Shown here: piece after piece, positions 27,801 to 36,810 of the stretch
How positions within the stretch are numbered: the first letter of the stretch is position 1
Layout: every line of letters starts with the position of its first letter
Source of the DNA: Tsukamurella ocularis
GTDB taxonomy: Bacteria > Actinomycetota > Actinomycetes > Mycobacteriales > Mycobacteriaceae
Reading direction: 5' to 3'
NCBI RefSeq assembly: GCF_024807615.1
Contig: NZ_JANUCJ010000002.1
Coordinates: 930,001 to 994,000 of the forward strand
DNA length: 64,000 bases
Notes under the pieces: model-generated
The model's database searches: none
What the model saw: only the letters and a program-made list of their open reading frames with translations
What the model was told of the DNA's origin: nothing
Position numbers and translations under genes: made by a program

Positions 27801-29035
27801 TCGGCGACGCCCTCGGCCGCGGTCGCGCGTAGCACGGGCGATACCCGCAGCCCGAAGTCGTAGACCGAGCACAGCGCACCGTCGGGCCGGCGGACCGTGT
27901 AGGGCCGCTCGTCGAGCACGTCGACGCCCAGGGACTGCAGGACCGGCAGCACCTGCGAGAGCGTGACCTGCCCGCCGGTCATGTACATGGTGAAGCCGAG
28001 GTTGGCGCCCCGGCCCTCCGGCGGGTCGTAGAAGACGAGGTCGCTGCCCTGCGCGGGGAGCGCCGCGATGCGGTTGATGTCGAGCAGCGCGACCTCGGGG
28101 GTCTGGTCCTCCTTGTAGTTGGGCGAGATGCCCGGGAGGTACGCGGAGACGGTGGCGGCGTCCGCGCCGGCGGCTGCGGCGGCCGAGAGCACGTCTTCGT
28201 CCCACGTCCGGCTCACGTCGCCGAGCCGGGCGCGGATCCGCGCCTCGTCGGCGGCCTGGAAGACGGGGACGGTGTCCTCGCCGCGCGGCAGCAGCACGAA
28301 CTGGATGCGCGCGATCGCCGACTCGGTGACGCGGGCGGTGAACCGGTCGACGTGCATGCCGGTCTCGTCCTCGAGGACGTCGATCAGGACGCCGCGCGCA
28401 CGCGAGGTGTAGCGGTCACGGGGCAGGTAGACGAGGGCGCGCGCGAAGCGGGCCAGCTTGTCGGTGCGCAGGAAGAGCGCCAGGTCGTCGTCGCCGAGGT
28501 CGCGCAGGGCGCCGAAGACGCGGGCCAGCTCGTCCTCGTCGGCGACGACGAGTCGCAGGCGGGGGTAGGTCTGGATGTACTCCATGAGGCGCTGGTTGGC
28601 CGGGTCCGTCCGGTCTACGCCGATGCGGGCCAGCACGCGCTCGATCTTCGCGCCGACCATGGGGATGCCGAAGACGTTGTGGTGCAAGCCGAGCACCGTG
28701 AGCGCCATCGCGAAGAGCTCCACCGGGCCGCCGTCGGACGGCGCCGCGGCGAGCAGGAAGGGCGAGCCCGCCGCGTCGCCGAGCGGCTGCGCCAGCTCCA
28801 CCACGGCGATAGAGCCGGGCTCGGGCGCAGGCATCGAGTCGATCACGGCTTGGAGCTTCGCATCTGGGTCGACGAGGACGCCGGTGCCGACACCCTCGGC
28901 CCGGGATCCGAGGATCCGGGCGTTGTCCTCAGAGAGCCAGGCCAGGAAGTCCGACGGTGACCTTCCGGGCGGCTGCGCGGCCACGACGGACGCGACGCGA
29001 GTGAAGACGGACGGATCGATCGCGGACTGCGCCAC
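24815..29035 (-). CDS. gdh: NAD-specific glutamate dehydrogenase (large type), short N-terminus
   Basis: 1406 aa. Converts glutamate to 2-oxoglutarate and ammonia with NAD. Conserved markers are LVYLPRDRY, ARGGLRWSDRREDF, VPVGAKGGFVVK (Lys near 632), DKGTASFSD and VGVGDMSGDVFGNG. The large actinobacterial enzymes are usually about 1600 aa, and the LVYLPRDRY motif here lies ~190 residues from the start instead of ~400. The N-terminal ACT-type regulatory part is thus ~200 residues shorter. The GTG at 29035 has AGGAGGAG upstream and the frame cannot be extended far, so the shortness is not a start-choice error. It follows ettA, as in Rv2477c-Rv2476c. Confidence 0.93.
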   Translation of the reverse strand: MAQSAIDPSVFTRVASVVAAQPPGRSPSDFLAWLSEDNARILGSRAEGVGTGVLVDPDAKLQAVIDSMPAPEPGSIAVVELAQPLGDAAGSPFLLAAAPSDGGPVELFAMALTVLGLHHNVFGIPMVGAKIERVLARIGVDRTDPANQRLMEYIQTYPRLRLVVADEDELARVFGALRDLGDDDLALFLRTDKLARFARALVYLPRDRYTSRARGVLIDVLEDETGMHVDRFTARVTESAIARIQFVLLPRGEDTVPVFQAADEARIRARLGDVSRTWDEDVLSAAAAAGADAATVSAYLPGISPNYKEDQTPEVALLDINRIAALPAQGSDLVFYDPPEGRGANLGFTMYMTGGQVTLSQVLPVLQSLGVDVLDERPYTVRRPDGALCSVYDFGLRVSPVLRATAAEGVAEADLPAHLARLRGLASEGAAAVWRGEAEVDKFNELIFAFGLDWRSVALLRAVGQYLRQCGFPYSPGHMAQVLLEHRDAVLALGRLWTATFDPIAADTDAAEAAEADLKAAFAAVTSLDADRILRAYLHVVQAAVRTNFYADKPVISIKLEPGLIPEAPKPRPRFEIFVYSPRVEGVHLRFGMVARGGLRWSDRREDFRTEILGLVKAQAVKNAVIVPVGAKGGFVVKQPPEVTGDAAVDRDAQRAEGVACYRMFISGLLDVTDNLGPDGDVLPPERVVRRDPDDTYLVVAADKGTASFSDIANDVAAGYGFWLGDAFASGGSEGYDHKGMGITARGAWESVKMHFRERGVDTQSEDFTTVGVGDMSGDVFGNGMLLSEHIRLVAAFDHRDIFLDPNPDAAVGFAERERLFALPRSSWKDYDTTKISEGGGVFSRDQKSVPISPQVRAALGLADDVTEMTPPELMRAVLLAPVDLLWNGGIGTYIKASTETNLDVGDRANDAIRVDGQEVRATVVGEGGNLGVTPLGRIEFDRAGGRINTDAMDNSAGVDCSDHEVNIKILLDRQIAAGAIPAGERHDLLVSMTDDVSRLVLADNVSQNTALSVERSLAPKMVDVHARILADLSRNRGVDLRLEALPTRKETDKLQAAGLGLSSPELSNLMAHVKLAVKDDVLSGDLPDNDVLVAKLPEYFPDRLRERAGEAVFAHPLRREIVATQTVNEMVDNAGVSFVYRLAEETGAGAPDAVRAFVAVSRVFGLQRTWAELKEVPVSASETAALLAESRRVLDRGARWMLTNRPQPIAIGAEVNRYADRIAALSAAMGSWELRYDRHACASSDRAIAAGVPEELAYTVGRALYRFSLLDVVDIADIAEREDDEVGQLYFALMQRLRVDEMLAAVAELPRGDRWSEMARLALRDDLYGALRGLTIEVLNFTDPTEPAIQKIGDWASHNARRLERVGALLGEILDPADGNSPIANDESRLSVATRALRSLLRHVG

Positions 29036-29177
29036 GGGCGTGCTCCTCCTGCGGGGTTCGCGACAGCGGCACGCCAAATGCGGGGTCAGCACGCGGCGCC
29101 GTTGCCATGGTGTGACGGAGCCTGTCGGCTCCGCGCACCACACTACGACCGGGAGGGGGGCTACGCGCCAGTAATGA

Positions 29178-29216
29178 CGACGAAGCCCGCGACCAGTGCG
29201 GTCGCGGGCTTCGTCG
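29178..29216. terminator. stem-loop terminator after ettA
   Basis: Perfect 17-bp stem (29178-29194 with 29200-29216) with a 5-base loop, 13 bases past the ettA stop on the minus strand. It separates ettA from gdh. Confidence 0.8.
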
Positions 29217-29228
29217 CTGCGCTCGATC

Positions 29229-30902
29229 TCAGTCGCGCGTGAGCTTGCGGTGCGTCACCGCGTGCGGGCGCGCCGCCTCCGCGCCGAGGCGCTCAATCTT
29301 GTTCGCCTCGTACGCCTCGAAGTTGCCCTCGAACCAGAACCACTGCCCTTCGGAGACGTTGCCCTCCCAGGCCAGGATGTGCGTGCAGGTGCGGTCCAGG
29401 AACCAGCGGTCGTGGGAGATCACCACGGCGCAGCCGGGGAACTGTTCCAGCGCGTTCTCCAGGCTGGAGAGGGTCTCGACGTCCAGGTCGTTGGTCGGCT
29501 CGTCGAGGAGGATGAGGTTGCCGCCCTCCTTGAGGGTGAGCGCCAGGTTCAGGCGGTTGCGCTCACCGCCCGAGAGCACCTCCGAGGGCTTCTGCTGGTC
29601 CGGTCCCTTGAAGCCGAACGCGCTCACGTAGGCGCGAGCGGGCATCTCGTTCTGGCCGACGGTGATGTAGTCGAGCCCGTCCGAGACCACCTGGAAGACG
29701 GACTTCTTCGGGTCGATGTTGGCGCGGTTCTGGTCGACGTAGCTGAGCTTGACCGTCTCTCCCACCTTCACGTCGCCCGAGTCCGGGCTCTCCAGGCCGA
29801 CGATGGTCTTGAACAGGGTCGTCTTGCCGACGCCGTTGGGGCCGATGACGCCGACGATGCCGTTGCGCGGCAGGGTGAACGACAGGTCCTTGATCAGGAC
29901 GCGGCCGTCGAACCCCTTGTCGAGGTTCGAGACCTCCACGACCACGTTGCCCAGGCGCGGCGGCGTGGGGATCTGGATCTCCTCGAAGTCGAGCTTGCGG
30001 TGCTTCTCGGCTTCGGCCGCCATCTCGTCGTAGCGCTCGAGGCGCGCCTTGTTCTTGGTCTGGCGGGCCTTGGCGCCGGAGCGCACCCAGGCGAGTTCCT
30101 CTTTGAGCCGCTTCTGCAGCTTCTGGTCCTTCTTGCCCTGCACCTCGAGGCGCTCGGCCTTCTTCTCCAGGTAGGTGGAGTAGTTGCCCTCGTACGGGTG
30201 CAGCTTGCCGCGGTCGACCTCGCAGATCCACTGCGCGACGTGGTCCAGGAAGTACCGGTCGTGGGTCACGGCCAGGACGGCGCCCGGGTAACTCGCGAGG
30301 TGCTGCTCCAGCCAGAGCACCGACTCGGCGTCCAGGTGGTTGGTGGGCTCGTCGAGGAGCAGCAGGTCGGGCTTGCTGAGCAGCAGCTTGCACAGCGCGA
30401 CGCGGCGCTTCTCGCCACCGGAGAGGTTCTCGACCGACGAGTCGGCCGGCGGACAGCGCAGGGCGTCCATGGCCTGCTCGATCTGCGAGTCCACCTCCCA
30501 AGCGTCGACGGCGTCCAACTGCTCCTGCAGCTGACCCATCTCCTCCATCAGCTCGTCGGTGTAGTCGGTGGCCATCAGCTCGGCCACCTCGTTGTAGCGG
30601 CGCAGGTTGACCATCGTCTGGCCGAGGCCGTCCTCGACGTTCTCCTTGACCGTCTTGGTCTCGTCGAGCTTCGGCTCCTGCATCAGGATGCCGACGGTGG
30701 CGTCCGGGTCCAGGAAGGCCTCGCCGTTCGACGGCTGGTCGAGGCCGGCCATGATCTTGAGGATCGACGACTTGCCCGCGCCGTTCGGTCCGACCACGCC
30801 GATCTTCGCGCCCGGGTAGAACGACATCGTCACGTCATCGAGAATGACCTTGTCGCCGTGCGCCTTACGCACCTTCTTCATGGTGTAGATGAACTCAGCC
30901 AC
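29229..30902 (-). CDS. ettA: energy-dependent translational throttle protein EttA (ABC-F)
   Basis: 557 aa with two ABC cassettes and no membrane segments. Walker A motifs are GPNGAGKSS and GPNGVGKTT; signatures are LSGGEKRR and LSGGERNR; Walker B ends in LLDEPTNHLD and LLDEPTNDLD. A charged linker (the P-site tRNA-interaction motif region) lies between them. EttA binds the ribosomal E site and gates translation when ATP is low. The tuberculosis homologue (Rv2477c) sits in the same context. A -10-like TAGGCT (minus strand, near 30965-30970) may be its promoter. Confidence 0.94.
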   Translation of the reverse strand: MAEFIYTMKKVRKAHGDKVILDDVTMSFYPGAKIGVVGPNGAGKSSILKIMAGLDQPSNGEAFLDPDATVGILMQEPKLDETKTVKENVEDGLGQTMVNLRRYNEVAELMATDYTDELMEEMGQLQEQLDAVDAWEVDSQIEQAMDALRCPPADSSVENLSGGEKRRVALCKLLLSKPDLLLLDEPTNHLDAESVLWLEQHLASYPGAVLAVTHDRYFLDHVAQWICEVDRGKLHPYEGNYSTYLEKKAERLEVQGKKDQKLQKRLKEELAWVRSGAKARQTKNKARLERYDEMAAEAEKHRKLDFEEIQIPTPPRLGNVVVEVSNLDKGFDGRVLIKDLSFTLPRNGIVGVIGPNGVGKTTLFKTIVGLESPDSGDVKVGETVKLSYVDQNRANIDPKKSVFQVVSDGLDYITVGQNEMPARAYVSAFGFKGPDQQKPSEVLSGGERNRLNLALTLKEGGNLILLDEPTNDLDVETLSSLENALEQFPGCAVVISHDRWFLDRTCTHILAWEGNVSEGQWFWFEGNFEAYEANKIERLGAEAARPHAVTHRKLTRD

Positions 30903-31296
30903 AGTCCCTGCCTGCTCTCACGCGAAAACGACCCACCGGTGTGCCGGGGGCAAACGACTCCAGCCTACCGACCGGCACCCGCGGACGGGTACCAGACCGG
31001 GGCGAGCGCACGCGACCACGCAGTGCACGCGCGGTGGACCGGGTAGCGCACCGCCCGGGAATCGAGTACTCGGCCACTCGCGCGACGCGCTCCCCACCGG
31101 GATTGACTCATGCGGCGACGCGTCGAGCGCCACGGCGACTGGCCCCCGCCACCGGACGGCCTGCGCTCGCCGGCGGCCCCCCGCGTCGACTGGCCCGTAA
31201 CAAGCGGGCCTTAAGGACCGAACGACACAGTAGGAGCACGGTCGCTGGGGAGCGCCCGTCGGACCGCAATCGTCCACAGGGGATAGGGGATTCGTC
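30903..31296. other. 394-bp divergent intergenic region, ettA / PKS operon
   Basis: No credible gene is seen here. It must hold the ettA promoter (minus) and the promoter of the biosynthetic operon (plus). On the plus strand a TTGACT at 31103-31108 could be a -35, but no good -10 is 17 bases away. A GGCCCG-7-CGGGCC hairpin (31192-31210) followed by TTAAGG may be an attenuator or terminator in the PKS leader. The right half marks the left border of the ~27-kb block missing from the conserved gene order. Confidence 0.6.
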
Positions 31297-34200
31297 GTGA
31301 GGAATGAGGTAAGTGAAACCCGGGTGTGCGGAGAACCGGCACACCGCGAGCCGATCGCCGTCGTCGGCATCGGATGCCGCCTGCCGGGCGGTGTGCGCTC
31401 CGCAGAGGACTTCTGGAAGCTGCTCGACGAGGAGCGCGATGCGATCGTCGACATCCCCGCCGGTCGGTGGAGCACGGACCGGTATTACGAGTCCGAGCGC
31501 ACGCCGGGCAAGAGCCGGGTGCGCCGCGGCGGCTTCCTCACCGACCCGGTCGACGAGTTCGACCCGGCCTTCTTCGGGATCTCCCCGATCGAGGCGAGTT
31601 CGATGGACCCGCAGCAACGGCTCCTCCTTGAGGTCGCGTGGGAATCCATCGAGGACGCCGGGCTGCGCGCCGAGGAGCTCGAGCGCTCGCAGACCGCGGT
31701 CTTCACCGGGGGCTTCACCCTCGACTACAGCCAGATGCAGTTCTCCACGTCCGCCGCGGAGCCACCGACGGTCGCCGCGCACACTGCGACCGGTGTCGTG
31801 ATGACGATGCTGTCCAACCGCATCTCGCACGCCTTCGACCTGCTCGGGCCCAGCATGTCCGTCGACACGGCGTGCTCGTCGTCGCTGGTCGCGATCCACC
31901 TGGCCTGCCAGTCGATCTGGAACGGCGAGAGCGACCTCGCCCTCGCTGGCGGCGTCAACCTGATGCTCAGTCCGAACTTCACCGTCGCCGCTTCCACGGG
32001 CGGCTTCCTCTCCCCCACCAGCACTTCGCGTGCGTTCGACGCGGCGGCTAACGGTTACGTCCGCGGCGAGGGCGCCGCGCTCGTCGTGCTCAAGCCCCTC
32101 GCGCAGGCACGTGCCGACGGCGACCGGGTCTACGCGACGGTGCTCGGCACCGCGGTCAGCCAGGACGGGCGCACGAACGGCATCACGGTGCCCAACGGCG
32201 ACAGCCAGAAGCGCGCCATCGAGGCTGCGCTCGCCCGCGCCGGTATCGCCGCGGACTCCGTCGACTACGTGGAGGCGCACGGCACCGGCACCCCCGTCGG
32301 CGATCCGATCGAGGCCACCGCGATCGGCGAGATCTACGGCGCGGGCCGCCCGGCGGACCGCCCGCTGGTGATCGGCTCGGTGAAGACGAATTTGGGGCAT
32401 CTCGAGGCCGCGGCGGGCGTCGTCGGATTCATCAAGTCCGCCCTCGCGCTCGCCCACCGGCGTGTGCCGCGGCACCTGCACCTCGACACACTCAATCCCG
32501 CCATCGACCTCGATAAGCTGCGGATCCGGGTCGCCACCGAGTCCACGCCGCTCCGGCCCGACGGCCCGCTGCGCGCCGGGGTCAACTCGTTCGGTTTCGG
32601 CGGCACCAATGCGCACGCGATCCTCGAGTCCGTCCCCGTCGAGACGCGCGCCCCGGTGGTGCCCGCGGACGGCGTGCGCGACGGGGTGGCGGTCGTGCTC
32701 CCGCTCGCGGCACGCAGCGAGAACGCCCTCGCACACCTCGCCGCCGCCTACGTCGGGGTCGCGGCGGCCGAGGGCTCGGCCCCGCTGGCCGGGGCGCTCG
32801 CGCACCGGCGCAGTGCCCACCGCGCCGCGCGGCTCGCGGTGATCGCCGCCGACGCGACCGAAGCCGAGGATGCGCTGCGCACCGCCGCCGCCGGTGTCCC
32901 GCACCAGGCCGTCCGCATGGGTTCCGCACTCGCCGGCGCCCGCCCCCTCGCCTTCGTCTACACCGGCATGGGCCCGCAGTGGTGGGGTATGGCCCGCGGC
33001 CTGCTGCAGAACAATTCCGTCTTCCGCGCCGCGATCGAGCGCTGTGACGCCGCGATCACGCCGCTCGCCGGCTGGTCGCTCACGGCCGAGCTGCTGGCCC
33101 CGGAATCGGCGTCCCGCATGCAGGAGTCCGTGGTCGCGCAGATCGCGAACTTCGGTGTGCAGTGTGCGCTGACTCGGCTGTGGGAGTCGTTCGGAGTCCG
33201 GCCCGATCTCATCGTGGGGCACAGCGCGGGCGAGGTCGCCGCCGCGCTGGAGGCCGGGGCTATGACCTTCGACGACGCGATCACCGTTATTGTGCACCGC
33301 GCCCGCCTCCAGCACACGGCGAGCGGGGGCGGCCGGCTGCTGGCCGTCGCGCTCGGCGAGGCCGCGGCGCGGGATCTGCCCGAGGTCGCGCGCGGCGAGG
33401 TCGAGTTCGCTGCGATCAACAGCCCCGAGTCGGTCGCCCTGGTCGGCGCGCTCCCTGTCCTGGAGTCGCTCGCGGAACGGCTCGGCGCGGACGGCGTCTT
33501 CGCGCGCCTCGTTCCCGGCGACGTCCCGTACCACAGCCGCGCCATGGACCCGCTCGAGGCGGAACTCCGCACCGTCCTCGCCGGACTCGCCCCCGGTGCA
33601 CCGTCGATCCCGCTCTACTCGACGGTGACCGGCGCCCGCGTCCCGATGGACGGATCGGCTCCGCACGACGCCGAGTACTGGTGGCGCAACATCCGCCGTC
33701 CGGTGCTGTTCGGTGCCGCCGCCGGCGCGATGATCGACGGTGGCGCCGGGAGCGGAGCGAGCGGGCCGAATCACCCCGGTGCCGTGACCTTCCTGGAGAT
33801 CGGCCCCACGGCGGTGGTGGGCCGCGCGATCGCGGAGGTCGCCGCCGCCCGCGGGCAGTCGGCGACGACGGTCGCGTCGCTGCGCCGCGACGGCGAGGAC
33901 GCCGAATCCTTCGCCGCTGCACTGGCGGAATTGTGGGTCCGGGGCGTCGACGTGGACTTCTCCCCGCTCGTGCCGCGCGCACCGATGCGGTCGCTCCCCG
34001 CCTACCCGTGGCAGACGGGCCGGTACTGGTCCGAGGGCGATGCCGGGCGACGGGAGCGGCTGGCGGACACCGTCGAGCCCTATCTGGGCAACCGATCCGA
34101 CGGTGCCCTGCCCGGCTGGCGGCGCCTGCTGGACGGCACGGCGCCGCGGTCCCTCGCCGACCATGTGGTGCACGGCGCGACGCTGTTCCCCGGCGCCGGG

Positions 34201-36810
34201 TTCCTTGAGATCGCGGCGGAGGTCGCGCGTGACGAGTACGGCGCCACGGCGTGCACCTTGCAGGGCGTCGCATTCGAGACCGCGCTGATGCACGGCGGCG
34301 GGACCTACCTGGTCGATACCAGCCTCGACGCCGATTCCGGGCGGATCGCGATTCACGGCAAGGTGCCCGGCGCCGGCCGCTGGGCGCGGCACGCGACCGC
34401 GACGCTGCGGCCCGCGCCGTCGATCGCACCCCACGCCGAGGTCGCCCCCGTCGCGGGGACGCGCATCGACGAGGACGCGCTGTACGAGCGCTTCCGCGAC
34501 GCCGGCTTCGCCTACGGGCCCGCGTACCGCCTGCTGTACGACGTGACCGTCGGCGACGGCGCGGCGTCCGCGCGGATCCGCGCCGTCGCCGCCGAGCCGG
34601 TGGCGGATCGCGCGCCGATCCTCGAGCCGAGCGTCCTCGACGCGGCCTTCCAGCTGCTGCTACCGCTGGCCTTCCAACGCGCGGAGGGCGCCAAGCTCAT
34701 GCCCGTCGGCGTCGACCGCGTGGTGATCCACGCCCGGCCAGAGGGCCCCGTCGTCGCCCGGGCCACCGCCCGGACCTCGCCCGACCCCGCCACGATCAGC
34801 GGCGACGTGATCCTCGCCGGCGACGACGGCCGGGTCCTCGCCGAGGTGGAGGGCTTCACCGTCCGGATCCTCGGCGACGCCGCCGCGGCGCCGCAGCGCG
34901 TGGGCACCGAATGGGTGTACGAAGAGGCGTGGGAGCCGCAGCCCGCGGACGACGCCGAGCGCACATCCGCCGAGGGCACGTGGCTGCTCCTCGCGGACCG
35001 CACCGATGTCGCCGACCGCCTCGCCGACCGCCTGACCGCGGCGGGCGGCACCCCGGTGCTGCTCCACGCGGGTGCCGCCGACGGTGCCGTTCCGCCCGCT
35101 GACCGCGCGGCCCTGGCCGCCGCCCTGGACCGCGCCGTCCCCGACGCGGGCCTGCGGGGCATCGTCCACCTGTGGTCGCTCGACGCCTCCCCCGACGCGG
35201 CCGACCCGCTGCGCTGGACCGCACACGAGGCGGTCCTCTCCGTGATGCACCTCGCGGCCGAGCTCGAGCAGCGCGGCGTGGCGGCACCGACCTTCCTCGT
35301 CACCGACGGCGCGCAGCCCGTCGCGGGCGGCGTGTCCGCGGCGGGGCTGCTGCAGTCCACGATGCTCGGCGTCGGCCGGGTCCTGCACCACGAGCTGAGC
35401 GGGCTGCAGGCCCGACTCGTGGACCTCGATCCGGGCGACCGAGAGGGCAGCGCCGCGATGCTGTTCGACGAGCTCACCGTCACCGGCAGCGACGAGGACC
35501 AGGTCGCCTTCCGCGACGGCACGAGGCTGGTCGCGCGCCTGTACCCGTCGGCCCGGTCCGGCGGTCGGATCCCGGCCCGGATGCGCCCCGACGGCGCCTA
35601 CCTCGTGACGGGCGGCCTCGGCGCGCTCGGCAGACTGGTGCTCGTCGCGCTCGCGGAGCGCGGCGCGGGCCACCTGATCGTGACCAGCCGTTCAGGCCTC
35701 CCGGCGCGGGCGACCTGGGACGACCTCACCGATCCCGCACAGCGCGACGCCGTCGTCGCGGTCCGCACCGCGGAGGCGGCGGGCGCGACCGTGCACGTCG
35801 TGGCGGTGGACGTCACGGACGCCGCAGCCCTCGCCGCGTGCCTCGAACGGCTGCGGTCGGGCGGCGTGCCCGCACTGCGGGGCGTGATCCACTCCGCCGG
35901 CGCGGTGGACGACCAGATCCTCGTGCGGATGACGCAGGAACAGGTCGAGCGAGTGGTGCGGCCCAAGGTGCTGGGGGCCTGGGCGCTGCACGAGGCGACG
36001 GCCGGCGAGCCGCTCGACTTCTTCGCCCTCTTCTCGTCGATCTCCGCGGTCATTCCTTCACCGGGTCAGGGCAACTACGCCGCCGGCAACGCCTTCCTGG
36101 ACGCGCTGGCCCACTACCGCCGGGCGCAGGGGCTGCCGGCGCTGTCGATCAACTGGGGCCCGTGGGACGCCGGGATGATCGCCAGCCTCGGCCTCCGCGA
36201 GCTGTACGGGCAGCGCGGTATCGACCTCATCGACCCCGTGACGGGCATGGACCTCCTCGCGGAGCTACTCGGCTCCGGCGAGGTGCAGCAGGGAGTGGTG
36301 TCGGCGCACTGGCCCACCGTGATCGAGAGCTACGCGCTCACCCCGACCCTCGTCGCCCACCTGGGCCGGGCGGAGGGCGACGAGGAGGGCGACGCCGAGT
36401 CGATCCTCGAGCGGCTCGGCTCCGCCGCGGCGGACGACCGCGCGCCGATCGCCGCGGACGGGGTGCGGCTCACCGTGTCCCGCGTGTTGCGGATGGCGGA
36501 GGAACACATCCCCGACGACGAGCCGCTCGGCCGTCTGGGCGTGGACTCGATGCTCGCCACCGAGCTGCGGATCCGCGTGGAGCAGCAGTTCCGCGCCGCC
36601 CCGTCGATCGCCTTCCTCCTCGACGGCGCGACGGTGGCGACGATCGCCGCCGAGCTGCTCGCCACCCTCGACTTCTCCTCGGGCGACATCGAACCCGACG
36701 CCGAGGTCGACGACCTCGCGTCCCTGCTCGCGGACCTCGACGACGAGGCCGTCGCTGCCCTGCTCGCCCAGTCCGAGACCACCGAACCCAACGCCGGAGG
36801 CCCCCGATGA
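31297..36810 (+). CDS. modular type I polyketide synthase (KS-AT-DH-KR-ACP)
   Basis: 1837 aa, one reducing module. KS (~15-440): DTACSSS with Cys193, HGTGTP with His328, and NLGHLE with His368. AT (~545-860): GHSAG with Ser643; the specificity motif position reads VPYH (743-746), neither HAFH (malonyl) nor YASH (methylmalonyl). DH (~930-1190): HVVHGATLFP with His956 and LDAAFQ with Asp1115. KR (~1425-1610): TGGLGALG, Ser1581 and Tyr1594; VDD fits B-type alcohols. ACP: GVDSML with Ser1751. There is no ER, thioesterase or loading domain, so it should condense a supplied acyl starter once and yield a 2,3-unsaturated chain. The acidic tail may be a docking segment. GTG start. First gene of a coupled four-gene operon. 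Confidence 0.92.
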   Translation: MRNEVSETRVCGEPAHREPIAVVGIGCRLPGGVRSAEDFWKLLDEERDAIVDIPAGRWSTDRYYESERTPGKSRVRRGGFLTDPVDEFDPAFFGISPIEASSMDPQQRLLLEVAWESIEDAGLRAEELERSQTAVFTGGFTLDYSQMQFSTSAAEPPTVAAHTATGVVMTMLSNRISHAFDLLGPSMSVDTACSSSLVAIHLACQSIWNGESDLALAGGVNLMLSPNFTVAASTGGFLSPTSTSRAFDAAANGYVRGEGAALVVLKPLAQARADGDRVYATVLGTAVSQDGRTNGITVPNGDSQKRAIEAALARAGIAADSVDYVEAHGTGTPVGDPIEATAIGEIYGAGRPADRPLVIGSVKTNLGHLEAAAGVVGFIKSALALAHRRVPRHLHLDTLNPAIDLDKLRIRVATESTPLRPDGPLRAGVNSFGFGGTNAHAILESVPVETRAPVVPADGVRDGVAVVLPLAARSENALAHLAAAYVGVAAAEGSAPLAGALAHRRSAHRAARLAVIAADATEAEDALRTAAAGVPHQAVRMGSALAGARPLAFVYTGMGPQWWGMARGLLQNNSVFRAAIERCDAAITPLAGWSLTAELLAPESASRMQESVVAQIANFGVQCALTRLWESFGVRPDLIVGHSAGEVAAALEAGAMTFDDAITVIVHRARLQHTASGGGRLLAVALGEAAARDLPEVARGEVEFAAINSPESVALVGALPVLESLAERLGADGVFARLVPGDVPYHSRAMDPLEAELRTVLAGLAPGAPSIPLYSTVTGARVPMDGSAPHDAEYWWRNIRRPVLFGAAAGAMIDGGAGSGASGPNHPGAVTFLEIGPTAVVGRAIAEVAAARGQSATTVASLRRDGEDAESFAAALAELWVRGVDVDFSPLVPRAPMRSLPAYPWQTGRYWSEGDAGRRERLADTVEPYLGNRSDGALPGWRRLLDGTAPRSLADHVVHGATLFPGAGFLEIAAEVARDEYGATACTLQGVAFETALMHGGGTYLVDTSLDADSGRIAIHGKVPGAGRWARHATATLRPAPSIAPHAEVAPVAGTRIDEDALYERFRDAGFAYGPAYRLLYDVTVGDGAASARIRAVAAEPVADRAPILEPSVLDAAFQLLLPLAFQRAEGAKLMPVGVDRVVIHARPEGPVVARATARTSPDPATISGDVILAGDDGRVLAEVEGFTVRILGDAAAAPQRVGTEWVYEEAWEPQPADDAERTSAEGTWLLLADRTDVADRLADRLTAAGGTPVLLHAGAADGAVPPADRAALAAALDRAVPDAGLRGIVHLWSLDASPDAADPLRWTAHEAVLSVMHLAAELEQRGVAAPTFLVTDGAQPVAGGVSAAGLLQSTMLGVGRVLHHELSGLQARLVDLDPGDREGSAAMLFDELTVTGSDEDQVAFRDGTRLVARLYPSARSGGRIPARMRPDGAYLVTGGLGALGRLVLVALAERGAGHLIVTSRSGLPARATWDDLTDPAQRDAVVAVRTAEAAGATVHVVAVDVTDAAALAACLERLRSGGVPALRGVIHSAGAVDDQILVRMTQEQVERVVRPKVLGAWALHEATAGEPLDFFALFSSISAVIPSPGQGNYAAGNAFLDALAHYRRAQGLPALSINWGPWDAGMIASLGLRELYGQRGIDLIDPVTGMDLLAELLGSGEVQQGVVSAHWPTVIESYALTPTLVAHLGRAEGDEEGDAESILERLGSAAADDRAPIAADGVRLTVSRVLRMAEEHIPDDEPLGRLGVDSMLATELRIRVEQQFRAAPSIAFLLDGATVATIAAELLATLDFSSGDIEPDAEVDDLASLLADLDDEAVAALLAQSETTEPNAGGPR

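Noticed and set aside
24809-27832. Long open frame on the plus strand opposite gdh (~1000 codons)
   Set aside because: It is the mirror of a highly conserved gene in GC-rich DNA; its translation is repetitive Val/Arg/Gly with no domain.
31108-34434. Long minus-strand frame opposite the PKS
   Set aside because: Shadow frame; the KS, AT and DH motifs are all on the plus strand.
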